Source: Arenibaculum pallidiluteum
GTDB lineage: Bacteria; Pseudomonadota; Alphaproteobacteria; Azospirillales; Azospirillaceae
Length of the DNA stretch: 64,000 bases
Assembly (NCBI RefSeq): GCF_017355985.1
Contig: NZ_JAFIQU010000003.1
Location: 107,884 to 171,883, forward strand
Direction: 5' to 3'
Shown one piece after another: positions 24,755 through 36,469 of the stretch; the first letter of the stretch is position 1, and every line of letters begins with the position of its first letter. The translations under genes and the position numbers were made by a program. The notes below the pieces were generated by a model. It did not search any database. It was not told the origin of the DNA and saw only the letters and a program-made list of their open reading frames with translations.

Positions 24755-25594
24755 CTATTCGCCCCGCGGCGGATCCTGCTCGACCAGGGGAACGTAGAAT
24801 TCGGGGCCGAACTCGGCCCGGCTGCGGCTCTCGATGTTGAAGGGCGGCTTCAGCATGCCGCGGAAATGCCGGCGCACGAGCTCCTGCCAGGTCGTTACCG
24901 TATCGCAGCCTCGGCGCGCGCAGACCCAGCCGAACCAGCGCCGCCCCGCCGCTACGTGTCCGATCTCGTCGTCATGGATGATCTGGAGGATGTCGGCAGA
25001 GGGATCGTCGCCGAAGCGACGCAGGTTCTCCACCGTGGCGGGAGTCACGTCAAGGCCGCGCGCTTCCAGAACCAGCGGCACGATGGCGAGCCGGGCCGCC
25101 ATGTCGTGGGCGGTCTCCTGCGAGGCCTGCCAGAGCCCGTCATGGGCGGGCAGGGCGCCGTAGGCGCTGCCGAGCTCCTCGAGCCTGCGCGCCAGCATGC
25201 CGAAGTGACGCGCCTCGTCATGGGCGACGGAGACCCAGTCCTCGCAGAAGGCACGTGGGACAGGTACTCCGCCTTCGCTTGCAGCGCCAAACCGCGCCAC
25301 GATATCCCAGGACAGGTCGATGGCGTTCAGCTCGATATGGGCCAGCGCATGGAGCAGGGCGACCCTTCCCGCAAGGCTCCCGGCCTTGCGCCGCGCGGGC
25401 ATCTCCCGTGGCGGGCGGAGTTCGGGTCGTGCGGGCCGGCCCGGCCGCTCGGGCGGGCGTGGGTCCCCGGGGGCGGGCGGCGCAAGGCGCCCGGCGCGCC
25501 ACGCCTCCGCGTGGAGGTTCGTCAGGCGGATCTTCTCGGCCGGCTCCGCGGCGGCCAGGACCTCGATCGCCGCGGCCGCGAGGCCCGCCGTCAT
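24755..25594 (-). CDS. DUF455 ferritin-like domain protein (279 aa)
   Basis: This all-helical protein of the DUF455 ferritin-like family carries the metal-ligand pattern expected for a di-iron or related site: ALAHIELNAIDLSWD, SVAHDEARHFGMLARRLEELG (ExxH) and IIHDDEIGHVAAGRRWF (ExxH). Function in bacteria is not established; tRNA-modifying MiaE is a distant fold relative. The ATG at 25594 overlaps the cysQ stop as ATGA, so the two genes are probably translated together. A longer in-frame reading upstream has no family character and lies over cysQ; it is excluded. Confidence 0.85.
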   Translation of the reverse strand: MTAGLAAAAIEVLAAAEPAEKIRLTNLHAEAWRAGRLAPPAPGDPRPPERPGRPARPELRPPREMPARRKAGSLAGRVALLHALAHIELNAIDLSWDIVARFGAASEGGVPVPRAFCEDWVSVAHDEARHFGMLARRLEELGSAYGALPAHDGLWQASQETAHDMAARLAIVPLVLEARGLDVTPATVENLRRFGDDPSADILQIIHDDEIGHVAAGRRWFGWVCARRGCDTVTTWQELVRRHFRGMLKPPFNIESRSRAEFGPEFYVPLVEQDPPRGE

Positions 25595-26361
25595 CTCAGC
25601 CCGTAGGCGATGAAGTCGCCGTTGCGGAAATCGGGCTTCGCGTAGCTCAGCGGCGTGCCCTCGGGCGTCAGCACGCTGCCGCCGGCCGCCGTCAGGATCG
25701 CATGGCCCGCGGCGGTGTCCCACTCGCTGGTGGGGCCGAAACGCGGATACAGGTCCGCCTGGCCCGAGGCGAGCAGGCAGAATTTGTACGCGCTGCTCGA
25801 CCGCAGTTCCCGCGCCACCGTCTGGCCTGCCAGGAACTGCGTCAGCCGTCCCTCGTCCACATGCCGGCGGCTGGCGACCACAGTCAGCCCCTCGGCCGGC
25901 GGCCGGCGGGCGAAGATCGGCTTGTCCCGTCCTTTGACGCATTGCATCGCGGTGCCGGGCCCCGCCGCAGCGAACATCTCGCCGCTGACAGGCGCGTAGA
26001 TCACGCCCAGGACCGGCACCCCGCCACGCACGAGCCCGATATTCACGGTGAACTCGTCGGTCTTGTCCACGAAGCTGCGCGTTCCGTCCAGCGGGTCGAC
26101 CAGCCAGAAATCCGACTTCACCGCAGCCGAGAGCCCGGCCGCATGGTTCTCCTCGGAGATTACCGGGATGTCGGGCGTCAGGTGGTGGAGCGCCGGCATG
26201 ATCACCCCCTCGGCCGCATGGTCCGCGGTTGTTACCGGGCTGCCGTCCGCCTTCAGCTCCGACGGGATTCCGTCGAGATAGTAGCGGAGGACGATCTGCC
26301 CGGCCTCGCGGGCTATGGTCCGTACCTGCGGCAGCAACTTTGCGAGAAACGCGTCGGGCAT
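25591..26361 (-). CDS. cysQ: 3'(2'),5'-bisphosphate nucleotidase CysQ (256 aa)
   Basis: CysQ hydrolyses 3'-phosphoadenosine 5'-phosphate, the by-product of sulfate assimilation. The inositol-phosphatase fold motifs are complete: SPVTTADHAAE, PVISEENHA with the metal-binding glutamates, WLVDPLDGTRSFVDKTDEFTVNIG, and the C-terminal SEWDTAAGHAILTAAGG. The start is ATG 26361 (MPDAFLAKLL), which fits the family N-terminus; the longer reading to 26424 adds non-homologous residues. It precedes and overlaps the DUF455 gene by 4 bases. Confidence 0.94.
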   Translation of the reverse strand: MPDAFLAKLLPQVRTIAREAGQIVLRYYLDGIPSELKADGSPVTTADHAAEGVIMPALHHLTPDIPVISEENHAAGLSAAVKSDFWLVDPLDGTRSFVDKTDEFTVNIGLVRGGVPVLGVIYAPVSGEMFAAAGPGTAMQCVKGRDKPIFARRPPAEGLTVVASRRHVDEGRLTQFLAGQTVARELRSSSAYKFCLLASGQADLYPRFGPTSEWDTAAGHAILTAAGGSVLTPEGTPLSYAKPDFRNGDFIAYGLR

Positions 26362-26457
26362 GGGTCCTCGGGGGCTACGGACGGTCCCAGCATAGCCGCG
26401 GGCACCGCCGCAAGGTAGTGGCAAGGCGCGCTGCCCCCGGACGCTTGCTCGCGAACC

Positions 26458-28782
<2,325 letters not shown>

Positions 28783-28895
28783 TGCTCCCCCGGATGTTGT
28801 CGGTCGGCAGGGAGCTTAAAGCGATGCCGGCTCGCCGCCTAGACCATCCGCCGGCAGAGCTGGCATCCGGCAGGGCGATGGCCCATCTTGTAGGA

Positions 28896-29606
28896 ATGTG
28901 CGGACGCTACACGCTGACCAAGCCCGTCGACGAACTCGCGCGCGTCTTCGGCTTTCCCGAGAGGCCGAACCTGCCGCCGCGGTATAACGTGGCGCCGACC
29001 CAGCCCGTGCCGGTGGTGCGGCTGTCGGCCGGAGAGGACGGCGCGCCGGGCCGGCATCTGGCGCTTCTGCGCTGGGGGCTCGTTCCGCACTGGGCCGAGG
29101 ACGTGTCCATCGGCAACCGTATGATCAATGCCCGCGGTGAGAGCCTGCTGGAGAAGGCGAGCTTCCGCGAGGCGGCGCGGCGGCGGCGCTGCCTGGTCCT
29201 GGCGGACGGCTTCTATGAATGGAAGCAGGAAGGCGGCCGCAAACAGCCCTACCGGATCGTCATGAGGGACCGCGGGCCCTTTGCCCTGGCGGGGCTGTGG
29301 GAGCGCTGGCGCGGGCCCAAGGGCGCGCCGCTCGACCAGCCGCTGGAGACCGTCACCATCGTGACGACCGCGGCCAACGCGCTGCTCCGTCCGCTCCATG
29401 ACCGCATGCCCGTGATCCTGGGGCCCGAGGACCGCGATGCCTGGCTCGACCCCGCCCGAGCGGCGGAGGACGCCCTGGCCCTGGTGCGGCCCTGTCCCGA
29501 CGACTGGCTGGAGCTCTATCCCGTGGACCCGCGGGTCAACAGCGTTCGCAACGAGGACGAAGGCTGCATCCGTCCTCTGGCCGAGGATCCGCCGCGCCTG
29601 CTCTGA
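28896..29606 (+). CDS. SOS response-associated peptidase, HMCES/YedK family (236 aa)
   Basis: YedK/HMCES proteins protect abasic sites in single-stranded DNA by forming a covalent thiazolidine link through Cys2. The start at ATG 28896 is set by this: MCGRYTL places the cysteine second once Met is removed. Other active residues are Asn in RYNVAPTQPVPV, Glu in GFYEWK, and His in PLHDRMPVIL. The protein ends with VNSVRNEDEGC, typical of the family. Longer upstream starts would bury the catalytic cysteine and are rejected. No LexA box is evident upstream. Confidence 0.96.
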   Translation: MCGRYTLTKPVDELARVFGFPERPNLPPRYNVAPTQPVPVVRLSAGEDGAPGRHLALLRWGLVPHWAEDVSIGNRMINARGESLLEKASFREAARRRRCLVLADGFYEWKQEGGRKQPYRIVMRDRGPFALAGLWERWRGPKGAPLDQPLETVTIVTTAANALLRPLHDRMPVILGPEDRDAWLDPARAAEDALALVRPCPDDWLELYPVDPRVNSVRNEDEGCIRPLAEDPPRLL

Positions 29607-29615
29607 CGGGTGCGG

Positions 29616-30539
29616 TCAGTCGGCCGTCTCGGCCAGCGTCGGCGGGGCGAGCGCGGCGAGGAATGCCGCGATGGCGGTGCCGGCGGCATCGGGCCAGGTA
29701 TGCGGGTAGCTGCGCCCGCCCGCGCCGTCGTCCTCGTGGTGCAGGCACCAGAGAACCGGACCCGCCGCGCTGGCGTCCCCCCACTGCTGGCAGGCGAAGC
29801 CGGCGAGATGCCGCGGCAGCGCCCGGTACCCCGCGAGTCCGGCCTGCGCCAGGAAGCTGTCACGCGCGCGCTCGCCTTCGGCAAGCGGGACATGCGCATC
29901 CGCGGGATTGTGCAGCAGCAGCGCAGCGGGGCTGCCCCGGCACCGCGAGGGCGCGATCCCGCCGGCCACGGCTGCGACCCCGCGAATCGCGTTTCCCCGT
30001 GCGCAGCCGAGGCTGCTGGCGAAGGTCGCGCCGAGGGAATGGCCGACGACGAAGACCTGGCCCCGGTCGATGCAGTGGTGCCTGCCCATGGTCTCGACAA
30101 TGGCGTCGAACAGCGCAAAATCGCGCAGCCGTCCCGGGGCATCGCCGGGATCCTGCCACGAGAAGGTTCCATCCGGCGCGGGCAGCGCGCTGGGATAGAC
30201 GAAGACCGCGTTGAGGCCCTGCGTCTCGAGGTCGTAGTAACGGCGCACGCGCTCTGCCGGGCTGGTGCGCCCGTGGAAGGCGATCACGAGCGGCAGCGGC
30301 CGGCCCGGCGTGGGCACCTCGGGTGCGGCGACGATCAACGGCCGCTCGCGCCCATGGACCGTGATCCGGTCCGGCGGCGCCGTCGGCGGCGCTGCCCGGC
30401 ACCCTTCGGATACGGCAGGCTCATGAGTGCCGTGCTCCGCCGGACGCGCGGGCGCTTCGGCCGCCGGCCAGCCGAGCACGGTTCCCGCGAGAAAGCTCGC
30501 AGCGTAGAGGCCGTGGCGGAGCATGCGCAGCTTGTCCAT
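29616..30539 (-). CDS. PHB-depolymerase/feruloyl-esterase-like secreted hydrolase (307 aa)
   Basis: This is an alpha/beta hydrolase of the LpqC/polyhydroxybutyrate-depolymerase type. An N-terminal signal-like segment (LYAASFLAGTVLGWPAAEA) is followed by PLPLVIAFHGRTS with the oxyanion region, QVFVVGHSLGATFASSLGC with the nucleophile serine in GHSLG, NPADAHVP with the acid and YPHTWP with the His. Several cysteines (CRAAPP, CIDRG, GCARG, SRCRG, FACQQW, WCLHH) fit disulfides in an exported protein. ATG 30539 precedes the signal segment; the longer reading to 30599 adds a charged, unlikely extension. The natural ester is not deducible. Confidence 0.82.
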   Translation of the reverse strand: MDKLRMLRHGLYAASFLAGTVLGWPAAEAPARPAEHGTHEPAVSEGCRAAPPTAPPDRITVHGRERPLIVAAPEVPTPGRPLPLVIAFHGRTSPAERVRRYYDLETQGLNAVFVYPSALPAPDGTFSWQDPGDAPGRLRDFALFDAIVETMGRHHCIDRGQVFVVGHSLGATFASSLGCARGNAIRGVAAVAGGIAPSRCRGSPAALLLHNPADAHVPLAEGERARDSFLAQAGLAGYRALPRHLAGFACQQWGDASAAGPVLWCLHHEDDGAGGRSYPHTWPDAAGTAIAAFLAALAPPTLAETAD

Positions 30540-30691
30540 GAGCCCAGTCCCGGAGCGTCGTCGCGCGTCGTCCCGATCGGCGGTGGCACCGGGCCTCATG
30601 GCCCAGGGACCGCCACCGAAAGGCGTAACGCACGACGACGTCCAACGGGCTCATCGGCTCGGGGCCAGCCCCCGCGTGCCTCATGCCATGC

Positions 30692-33600
30692 TCATGCGAT
30701 GAAGCCGACCTCCTCCGGCAGGGGCAGGCCGGAGCTCCCAGCCCGGTTGCCGAAGCCGAGGCTCACCAGGGTCGCGTCGTGGTCGCTGGCCCGGTCGGCG
30801 AACTCCGCGTTCATGTGCACGATGTCGTAGAGCGCATCGTCCAGGAGGCTGTCGGTGACCAGGACATGGTCGAGCGCCTGCGCGTTGCCCTCGAAGTTGT
30901 AGCTGTAGCGTTCGCCCGCCGGCAGCGTGCCGGCGAGGTTCGTCAGCACGCGGTCGAGGCCTGTTCCGGCCACGGCTTCCAGCGGCTCCAGGAACTGGAA
31001 CTCGTTGAAATCGCCGAGCACGACGACGTTGGCATCGGGATCGGCGTCCAGCAGCCCGTCCACGAAGGCGTTGACGGCTTCGCCCTGCGCCGTGCGCTGG
31101 TCTTCCCCGCCGTTGACCGGCGGCTGCTCCGTCCCGAAAAGCGGGGTGGAGCCGCCCTTCGACGTGTTGTGGACGTTGATCAGGTCCACCGCCTGCCCCT
31201 CGAATTCGAAGCGGGCATGGAGGGGATTGCGGGCATCCAGAAAGGCGCCATCGCCGCGCGGTCCGATGACGGTGGTGCTGCCCTCCACATAGTCGACGCG
31301 CAGCGGATCGAAGAGATAGCCGTTCCGGATGTTCCCCCCTGGCTGGCCGCCGCTCGTGCCGTCCTCCGGCGCCACCTCGACATAAGAATAGGCGGGGCCG
31401 CCCGCGGCCGCGATGGCGGTGATCAGCGCCTGCGCCGTAGCCGCACCGGTGATGGTCCCGTCGTCCGCCGAACCGCTCGCGTCCTGCACCTCCTGCAGGG
31501 CCACGATGTCCGGCGCATCGAGATTCTCGACAATCTGCCGGGCGATCAGGTCGAACTTGCCGTCGGCGAGGTCGCCGTCGCCGTCGGAATCGTTGGGATC
31601 CAGGTTCTCGACATTGTAGCCCGCGATGGTCAGGCGCCCGGGACCGGTATCGATCCCGGCGCTCTCGCGCGCGAGGTCACCATCCCGAACCCGGCCGAGA
31701 TCCTGCACGAGCAGCTCGAAATTGCCGAAGCCGTAGCCGAGCACGCCCGTCACGTCCCCGAGCCGGGCGCCGGTCTCGACCGAAGGTGTCTCGATTCCCG
31801 ATGACACGTCGGCATCGAACTGGAGCTGGATGCGCTCGGGGTTGAAGTCGTCGCGCGCGATCACGAGCGAGTCACGCTCGTTCAGGCCGGTAGCGTCGCC
31901 ACCGCCCGCGAGCGCCACGATCTCGCCGAACCCGTTGGTCGGTGACACGGCAAGCGCGTCGCCCACGGTGACGCGCATGCCCTCCAGGCTCTCGTAGAAG
32001 TCGATGCCATCCTGCGAGGGCTGGAACAGCGCCAGCCCGTCGTCGTCGATGACGGAGGTGGGGGCGCGGCGTTCTTCGCCGAGGACCACCGCCTCGGGCA
32101 GGTCGTTGCCGACCGACTTCACGTCGGCCTGCGTGACCCCGGTGATCTCGGTCGTGGACAGGTTGCCTCCGTCCGCGCCGCCGGGCGTGAACTCCGCGAC
32201 CTCGCCGGTGATCCGCAGCTCCGTGCCGACCGACACGGCCGGCGCGTCGCCGGTGAAGACGAAGATGCCGGAGGAGGTCGCGGCGTTTCCGTCGGCATCC
32301 CGCTCGGCCTGCAGATAATAGCCGTTGCCGTCGACGGCGGTGACGATGCCGCGCGTCGTCACGACCTGACCCTCGAGCGCCGAGCGATGGCCGGCGCCCT
32401 GGATCTCGTCGATGGACACCTCGCCGCCGCCATCACCGTCCTCGTCGAGGCCGTCCTCGCGGACCGCGAGGTTCTGGATCCGCTCGTCCTCTTCCGGGGC
32501 TGTCTCCGTCCGGTCGAAGGGCTGGTCGGAGAACTCGTCCAGCAGGTATTCCGCGAGGGCATCCTGCTCGGTGCCGGGGGGCGCGAAACCGGCGGCTCCC
32601 TCCTCGGTCAGCGCATCGTCGAGATCCACCCGGTCGGCGAATGCCGGGTCGGCGGCGATGTAGTCGGGGAACGGGTAGCCGTCGCCGCCATCCACGAGGA
32701 AGCCGGGCGTGACGATGCGGATCGCCTCGGGCGCCCCAGCCGCGACGGATCCTTCGTCCACGACGAGTGTGCCGGGGTTCCCATCGGCGTCGAGCAGGCG
32801 CACGGTCTCCACGCGCCCGCCCGGCGGCCGTTCGGGATCGAAGCTGAAGGCGAGGCCGCCGATCTGCGCGAACTGGCCGGGCGTCGCCCCCTCCGCGGTG
32901 CCCGACACAGCATGCTCGAGCACGCCCAGCAGCTGTTCCGGCGTCAGGGTGACGAGCGTCAGGGAGTTGTTGAAGCGCAGGGCGTTGGTGACGTCCAGCT
33001 CCGAGACCTCGCCGGCCTCCTTGCCGGCCTCCGGGTTCGCCTGGGGCGGCAGCGGGGTGCCGTCGTCCGCGATCTCGCCGATCGGTGCACGGATGCCGCC
33101 GCCGTTCTTGATCGAGACCATCACCGTCCCGTCGAATGCCTTCGCAGCCGCCAGGTTGGCGTCGGCCGCGAGGTCCCCGAAATTGGTTTCCTCGGTGCGC
33201 ACCTCGCTGCGCTGGCCGTCGAGGAAGACCGAGCTGCGGCCGAGGATGTTGCCGTCCTGCTCGGTCACGATGGCCGCCACCGCGTCGACGATCTGGCGTG
33301 CCTCGCCGCCCGGCGTGCCGTCGGCGAAGGGGTCCTCGCCATCCGCGTAGAGGTCGTCCACGACCTCATCGGTGGTCGCGTAGGCGCCGCTCTCCTCGGC
33401 GTCGATGCTGTCGGGATCGAGCACGCCGTTCCCGTCGAATGTCACGACGAGGCGGCCGACATAGCTGTATTCGCCGTCGGTCGAGACGATCGCGATCGGG
33501 TTCCCGTCGGCGCCGGTGGCGATCAGGGGATAGGCGCCGTCCGGCGTGTCGCCGGGCTGCAGCGGATCGGTCTCGTCGGCCAGCAGCGTGTCGGACCCGC

Positions 33601-34450
33601 CTGCGATGACGACGTCGACGCCCTGGAGCAGGGGCGCCAGGTTCGCCTCGAGCTGCAGTTGCTGGAGATGGCTGACGAGCACGATCTTGTTCACGCCCTC
33701 GGCGGCCAGCCGCTCGGCCTGGCCGTTGACGAGGTCGGCCAGCGTGGACAGGTCGTCGTTCGACCCGATGACGCCGACATCCCCGGGCGACGAGATCCTG
33801 TCCAGGTCCGGCGTGGTGAGCCCGATGACGCCGACGCGCTCGCCATTGTCCTCGACGATGGTGGAGGCCGCGATCTTGGCCGGGTCGGCCGTCGGGTCGT
33901 CGAGATCGGTCGCGAAGCTGGAGGCCGGCCGCAGGTCCGGCGTGAACAGTCCTTCGAGCGAGGATCCCGGGAATTCCAGATTGGCCGTGAGATAGGGGAA
34001 CTGGGCGCCGGGCCAGGCGATCCCGGCGATGCCCTGGTCCGCCTCGGCCTCCGTGCCGATGATCGAGCCGACCTGTCCCGGGCCCAGATCGAACTCGTGG
34101 TTGCCCAACGCCGAGGCATCGAATCCGATCAGGTTCATCAGCGTGATATCAGCGCGTCCGGCGCCGACGCCGAGCGGCCCGAAGCCCGCGCCCTCCGGCA
34201 GTCCGAACAGCGCGTCATAGGCACGCGTGAACGGCTCCGCCAAGCTCGGGTCTCCGGACGCGTTCAGGAACGGTCCGGGGATGTAGTTGTCGCCGGCGGA
34301 CAGGGTGATCGATGTCTCGACCTCCCGTTCGAGCGCCGCCTCGATCGCGGCGAAATTGGCCGCGCGGCCGATCGCGTCCACCCCGCCTTCGAGGTCGGAG
34401 GCGTGCAAGATCTGCAGGCGGCTCGACCCGGCGGCGATGCTGTCGGACAT
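30692..34450 (-). CDS. Multidomain 5'-nucleotidase plus endonuclease/exonuclease/phosphatase protein (1252 aa)
   Basis: The N-terminal half (1 to about 615) is a metallophosphatase plus 5'-nucleotidase C-terminal domain: LQILHASDLEGG, LSAGDNYIPGPF, ALGNHEFDLG and VLVSHLQQ supply the metal ligands. A middle part (about 665-930) contains an OB-type domain like that of YhcR/ExeM nucleases (LEGQVVTTRGIVTAVDGNGYY). The C-terminus (about 935-1245) is an endonuclease/exonuclease/phosphatase domain with GYNVENLD, IVALQEVQD, VVVLGDFNEF and ASDHDATLVSL. It is very acidic and Asp-rich, with a Ca-binding-like DSDGDGDLADGKFD, features of an exported protein, yet ATG 34450 gives no signal peptide and no RTX repeats are seen. 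Confidence 0.85.
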   Translation of the reverse strand: MSDSIAAGSSRLQILHASDLEGGVDAIGRAANFAAIEAALEREVETSITLSAGDNYIPGPFLNASGDPSLAEPFTRAYDALFGLPEGAGFGPLGVGAGRADITLMNLIGFDASALGNHEFDLGPGQVGSIIGTEAEADQGIAGIAWPGAQFPYLTANLEFPGSSLEGLFTPDLRPASSFATDLDDPTADPAKIAASTIVEDNGERVGVIGLTTPDLDRISSPGDVGVIGSNDDLSTLADLVNGQAERLAAEGVNKIVLVSHLQQLQLEANLAPLLQGVDVVIAGGSDTLLADETDPLQPGDTPDGAYPLIATGADGNPIAIVSTDGEYSYVGRLVVTFDGNGVLDPDSIDAEESGAYATTDEVVDDLYADGEDPFADGTPGGEARQIVDAVAAIVTEQDGNILGRSSVFLDGQRSEVRTEETNFGDLAADANLAAAKAFDGTVMVSIKNGGGIRAPIGEIADDGTPLPPQANPEAGKEAGEVSELDVTNALRFNNSLTLVTLTPEQLLGVLEHAVSGTAEGATPGQFAQIGGLAFSFDPERPPGGRVETVRLLDADGNPGTLVVDEGSVAAGAPEAIRIVTPGFLVDGGDGYPFPDYIAADPAFADRVDLDDALTEEGAAGFAPPGTEQDALAEYLLDEFSDQPFDRTETAPEEDERIQNLAVREDGLDEDGDGGGEVSIDEIQGAGHRSALEGQVVTTRGIVTAVDGNGYYLQAERDADGNAATSSGIFVFTGDAPAVSVGTELRITGEVAEFTPGGADGGNLSTTEITGVTQADVKSVGNDLPEAVVLGEERRAPTSVIDDDGLALFQPSQDGIDFYESLEGMRVTVGDALAVSPTNGFGEIVALAGGGDATGLNERDSLVIARDDFNPERIQLQFDADVSSGIETPSVETGARLGDVTGVLGYGFGNFELLVQDLGRVRDGDLARESAGIDTGPGRLTIAGYNVENLDPNDSDGDGDLADGKFDLIARQIVENLDAPDIVALQEVQDASGSADDGTITGAATAQALITAIAAAGGPAYSYVEVAPEDGTSGGQPGGNIRNGYLFDPLRVDYVEGSTTVIGPRGDGAFLDARNPLHARFEFEGQAVDLINVHNTSKGGSTPLFGTEQPPVNGGEDQRTAQGEAVNAFVDGLLDADPDANVVVLGDFNEFQFLEPLEAVAGTGLDRVLTNLAGTLPAGERYSYNFEGNAQALDHVLVTDSLLDDALYDIVHMNAEFADRASDHDATLVSLGFGNRAGSSGLPLPEEVGFIA

Positions 34451-34860
34451 GGTGCTGCTCTCCTGGCCTCGGGCTGGTTGCGCGCAGGCGCGGTCCCTCA
34501 AGCGCTGCCGCCGCGGGAGAGACGATCATCGCGATCCCGCAATGGCGCCGGGTCACACCTGGCCGGGCAAGGCTGGCAAGGCCGCGTTACAGCTTCGCGA
34601 CGAACCGGCCGGTCTTTGGCGGTAGCCTGGACATCGAGCTCGGCACGCCCGGCACGACGTCCGATACGGCAGTCAAGCGGCCATCGGCGTAACAGCCCCG
34701 GCCGTATCATGGAATGCCGGCTTTGCATGACGCCAGGCACCGGCGCCGGTCACAATGGCGCGCCCCGACGGCGATCGGGCCGCTTCCTTCCGGCGCGGTC
34801 GGTACGTTTCACGGAATGCCGAGCGGATCCTCTCCACAGATCCAGGGACACAGGCGAGCC
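34451..34860. other. Gap without recognised gene at the edge of the accessory island
   Basis: The 410 bases between the nucleotidase gene and the 498-residue protein hold only short overlapping frames without family character. I see no clear promoter, hairpin or repeat. It marks the change from housekeeping genes to the island. Confidence 0.4.
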
Positions 34861-36357
34861 ATGGCACTAGCCCACAACAAAGACACCGCGACCAAGTTCA
34901 AGAATGCGATCGCGCTGACGGAGGGCGGTGCCGAGCGGTCATTCGCCTTCGGCCGCCTCGGCGAAAGCGCGCTGTCCGTCGTTGCGGTGGACAAGGGACG
35001 GCCCAGCGCCGTTGCGTCGCTGCTGAAGTCCATGCCGTACGAAGGCCCGAACCCGCCGAAGAAGCCCCGCTTCCAGCTCGTCACCTTGGGCACTGTACGG
35101 CTCGACGGCACGGTGCTGGTCCTCGACTGCCAGAAGCAGGTCGGCGAAAGCACCTTGAAGAAGGGCTTTCAGGAGTATTTCAGGACCCAGTTCAGACTTT
35201 CCGTTCCCTGGACCGAGGTCACGGTTCAGGTCAGCAGTGCCGAGGACGGCGAACCGGTCGAAGAGGCGCGGGACGAGGCGTCGGAGCCCGGCGCGTCTTC
35301 TGACGAAGGCGCCGCGGAGTCCGCAGGCGGCGGCGAAGATCCCAGCCATGGAGACGTCGATGCCGCAGCCATTGCGACAGCGACCGCCGCTGCGCCGATC
35401 GACGGCGCGTTTCGACCCGCGGAACCCGGCGCGCCCGAGGCGCCCCGCCAGGACATGCCCGAAGATTTGCCCGGGAAGGACCGTCCGGACGATGTCAAGC
35501 GCCTGGCGGAGCAGGTGGCCCGAATGGCAAGAAGCATCGCCATGCTGGACATCCCGTCGTCCGAGGACATCGAGGCGCGATGCTCCGCGATCCTGGAGAA
35601 CCTGCCTTTCGAGCGGGTCCTCCTGGCCCTGGCATACCCCAGCAACCTGGCCGCCTTCCTGGGGCGCGGCCCGCTGCCGCGGAATGCGATCAAGGGCGAG
35701 CGGATCAGGAAGGACGAGACCGGGCGCCGTGACACCGTCGATGCGCTTGTCGCGCTCGGGGACCGCGTCGCGCGGGCTCGGGGCCTGCTGCCCGACGGCC
35801 GGATCCTCGATCGCGAACAGATCGGACGCTACGTCGACAAGGTCTGGGAGGTAGCCTCCGATGAGGATTTGAATGACGGGATCGGCAATCTTTTCAAGAC
35901 TCTGAGTGGAGCGTTCGAGTCCAGCGCCTTTGTGCAGCGCTTCTCGATCGAGGGAACAGCCGCGACGGAGGCGCCGTCCGCCCGCGAGGCGCTGGCCGGC
36001 TGGCGCGATGCCCGCGAGGCCGCCCTTCAGCAGGTCATGGCGTTGAAGAAGGCGATCCTGGAGGATCTCAGTGTTCCCTACATTGCCTGGTCGAAGGTCG
36101 ATGCGCGGCTGGAGAGCGAACTGGCCGAGGACACTTTCGCCACCCTTCTCGATGCCGACGCTGCCGTCGATGCCACCGAACGGGACGAGGCAGTCGCGCG
36201 ACTGCGTGAGATTGTCCGAGGCAAGCGGGAATGGCTTGGCGGCGGGCTTGCCGATGATCTCGACACGGCACCCTTCGAGACGGCCGAGCCGGTGGCCATT
36301 CGCGAGACGATCGCGGCGGCGCTTCTCCGGATCGAGGCGGTTCTGGACGCAGCCTGA
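34861..36357 (+). CDS. Unrecognised two-part protein in the type VI island (498 aa)
   Basis: I do not recognise this protein. Residues 1-125 look like a folded alpha/beta domain (ERSFAFGRLGESALSVVAVD, FQLVTLGTVRLDGTVLVLD, KKGFQEYFRTQFRLSVPW). Residues about 125-215 are an acidic, Ala/Glu/Ser-rich linker, and about 215-498 a helical domain (DVKRLAEQVARMARSIAML, FERVLLALAYPSNLAAFL, and later amphipathic helices). ATG 34861 is chosen because the preceding 49 codons are low-complexity. It is plus-strand, pointing at the effector cassettes. It could be an island cargo protein, an adaptor, or unrelated; there is no signal peptide, membrane segment or catalytic motif. Confidence 0.65.
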   Translation: MALAHNKDTATKFKNAIALTEGGAERSFAFGRLGESALSVVAVDKGRPSAVASLLKSMPYEGPNPPKKPRFQLVTLGTVRLDGTVLVLDCQKQVGESTLKKGFQEYFRTQFRLSVPWTEVTVQVSSAEDGEPVEEARDEASEPGASSDEGAAESAGGGEDPSHGDVDAAAIATATAAAPIDGAFRPAEPGAPEAPRQDMPEDLPGKDRPDDVKRLAEQVARMARSIAMLDIPSSEDIEARCSAILENLPFERVLLALAYPSNLAAFLGRGPLPRNAIKGERIRKDETGRRDTVDALVALGDRVARARGLLPDGRILDREQIGRYVDKVWEVASDEDLNDGIGNLFKTLSGAFESSAFVQRFSIEGTAATEAPSAREALAGWRDAREAALQQVMALKKAILEDLSVPYIAWSKVDARLESELAEDTFATLLDADAAVDATERDEAVARLREIVRGKREWLGGGLADDLDTAPFETAEPVAIRETIAAALLRIEAVLDAA

Positions 36358-36469
36358 GTCCGAGAAGGTCCTGCCGCTCCTGATGCCGAGTTCGGCCACG
36401 CAGCGGAGGACCGCCGCGCGATCCGCCGTGGCGGCGGGGAGCGTTGGTGCACTGGCGAGGCTGGTGGGT

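Noticed and set aside
24748-24767. A GC-rich 7-bp hairpin between rlpA and the DUF455 gene as terminator.
   Set aside because: Its loop covers the DUF455 stop codon and there is no T tract; too weak to list as a terminator.
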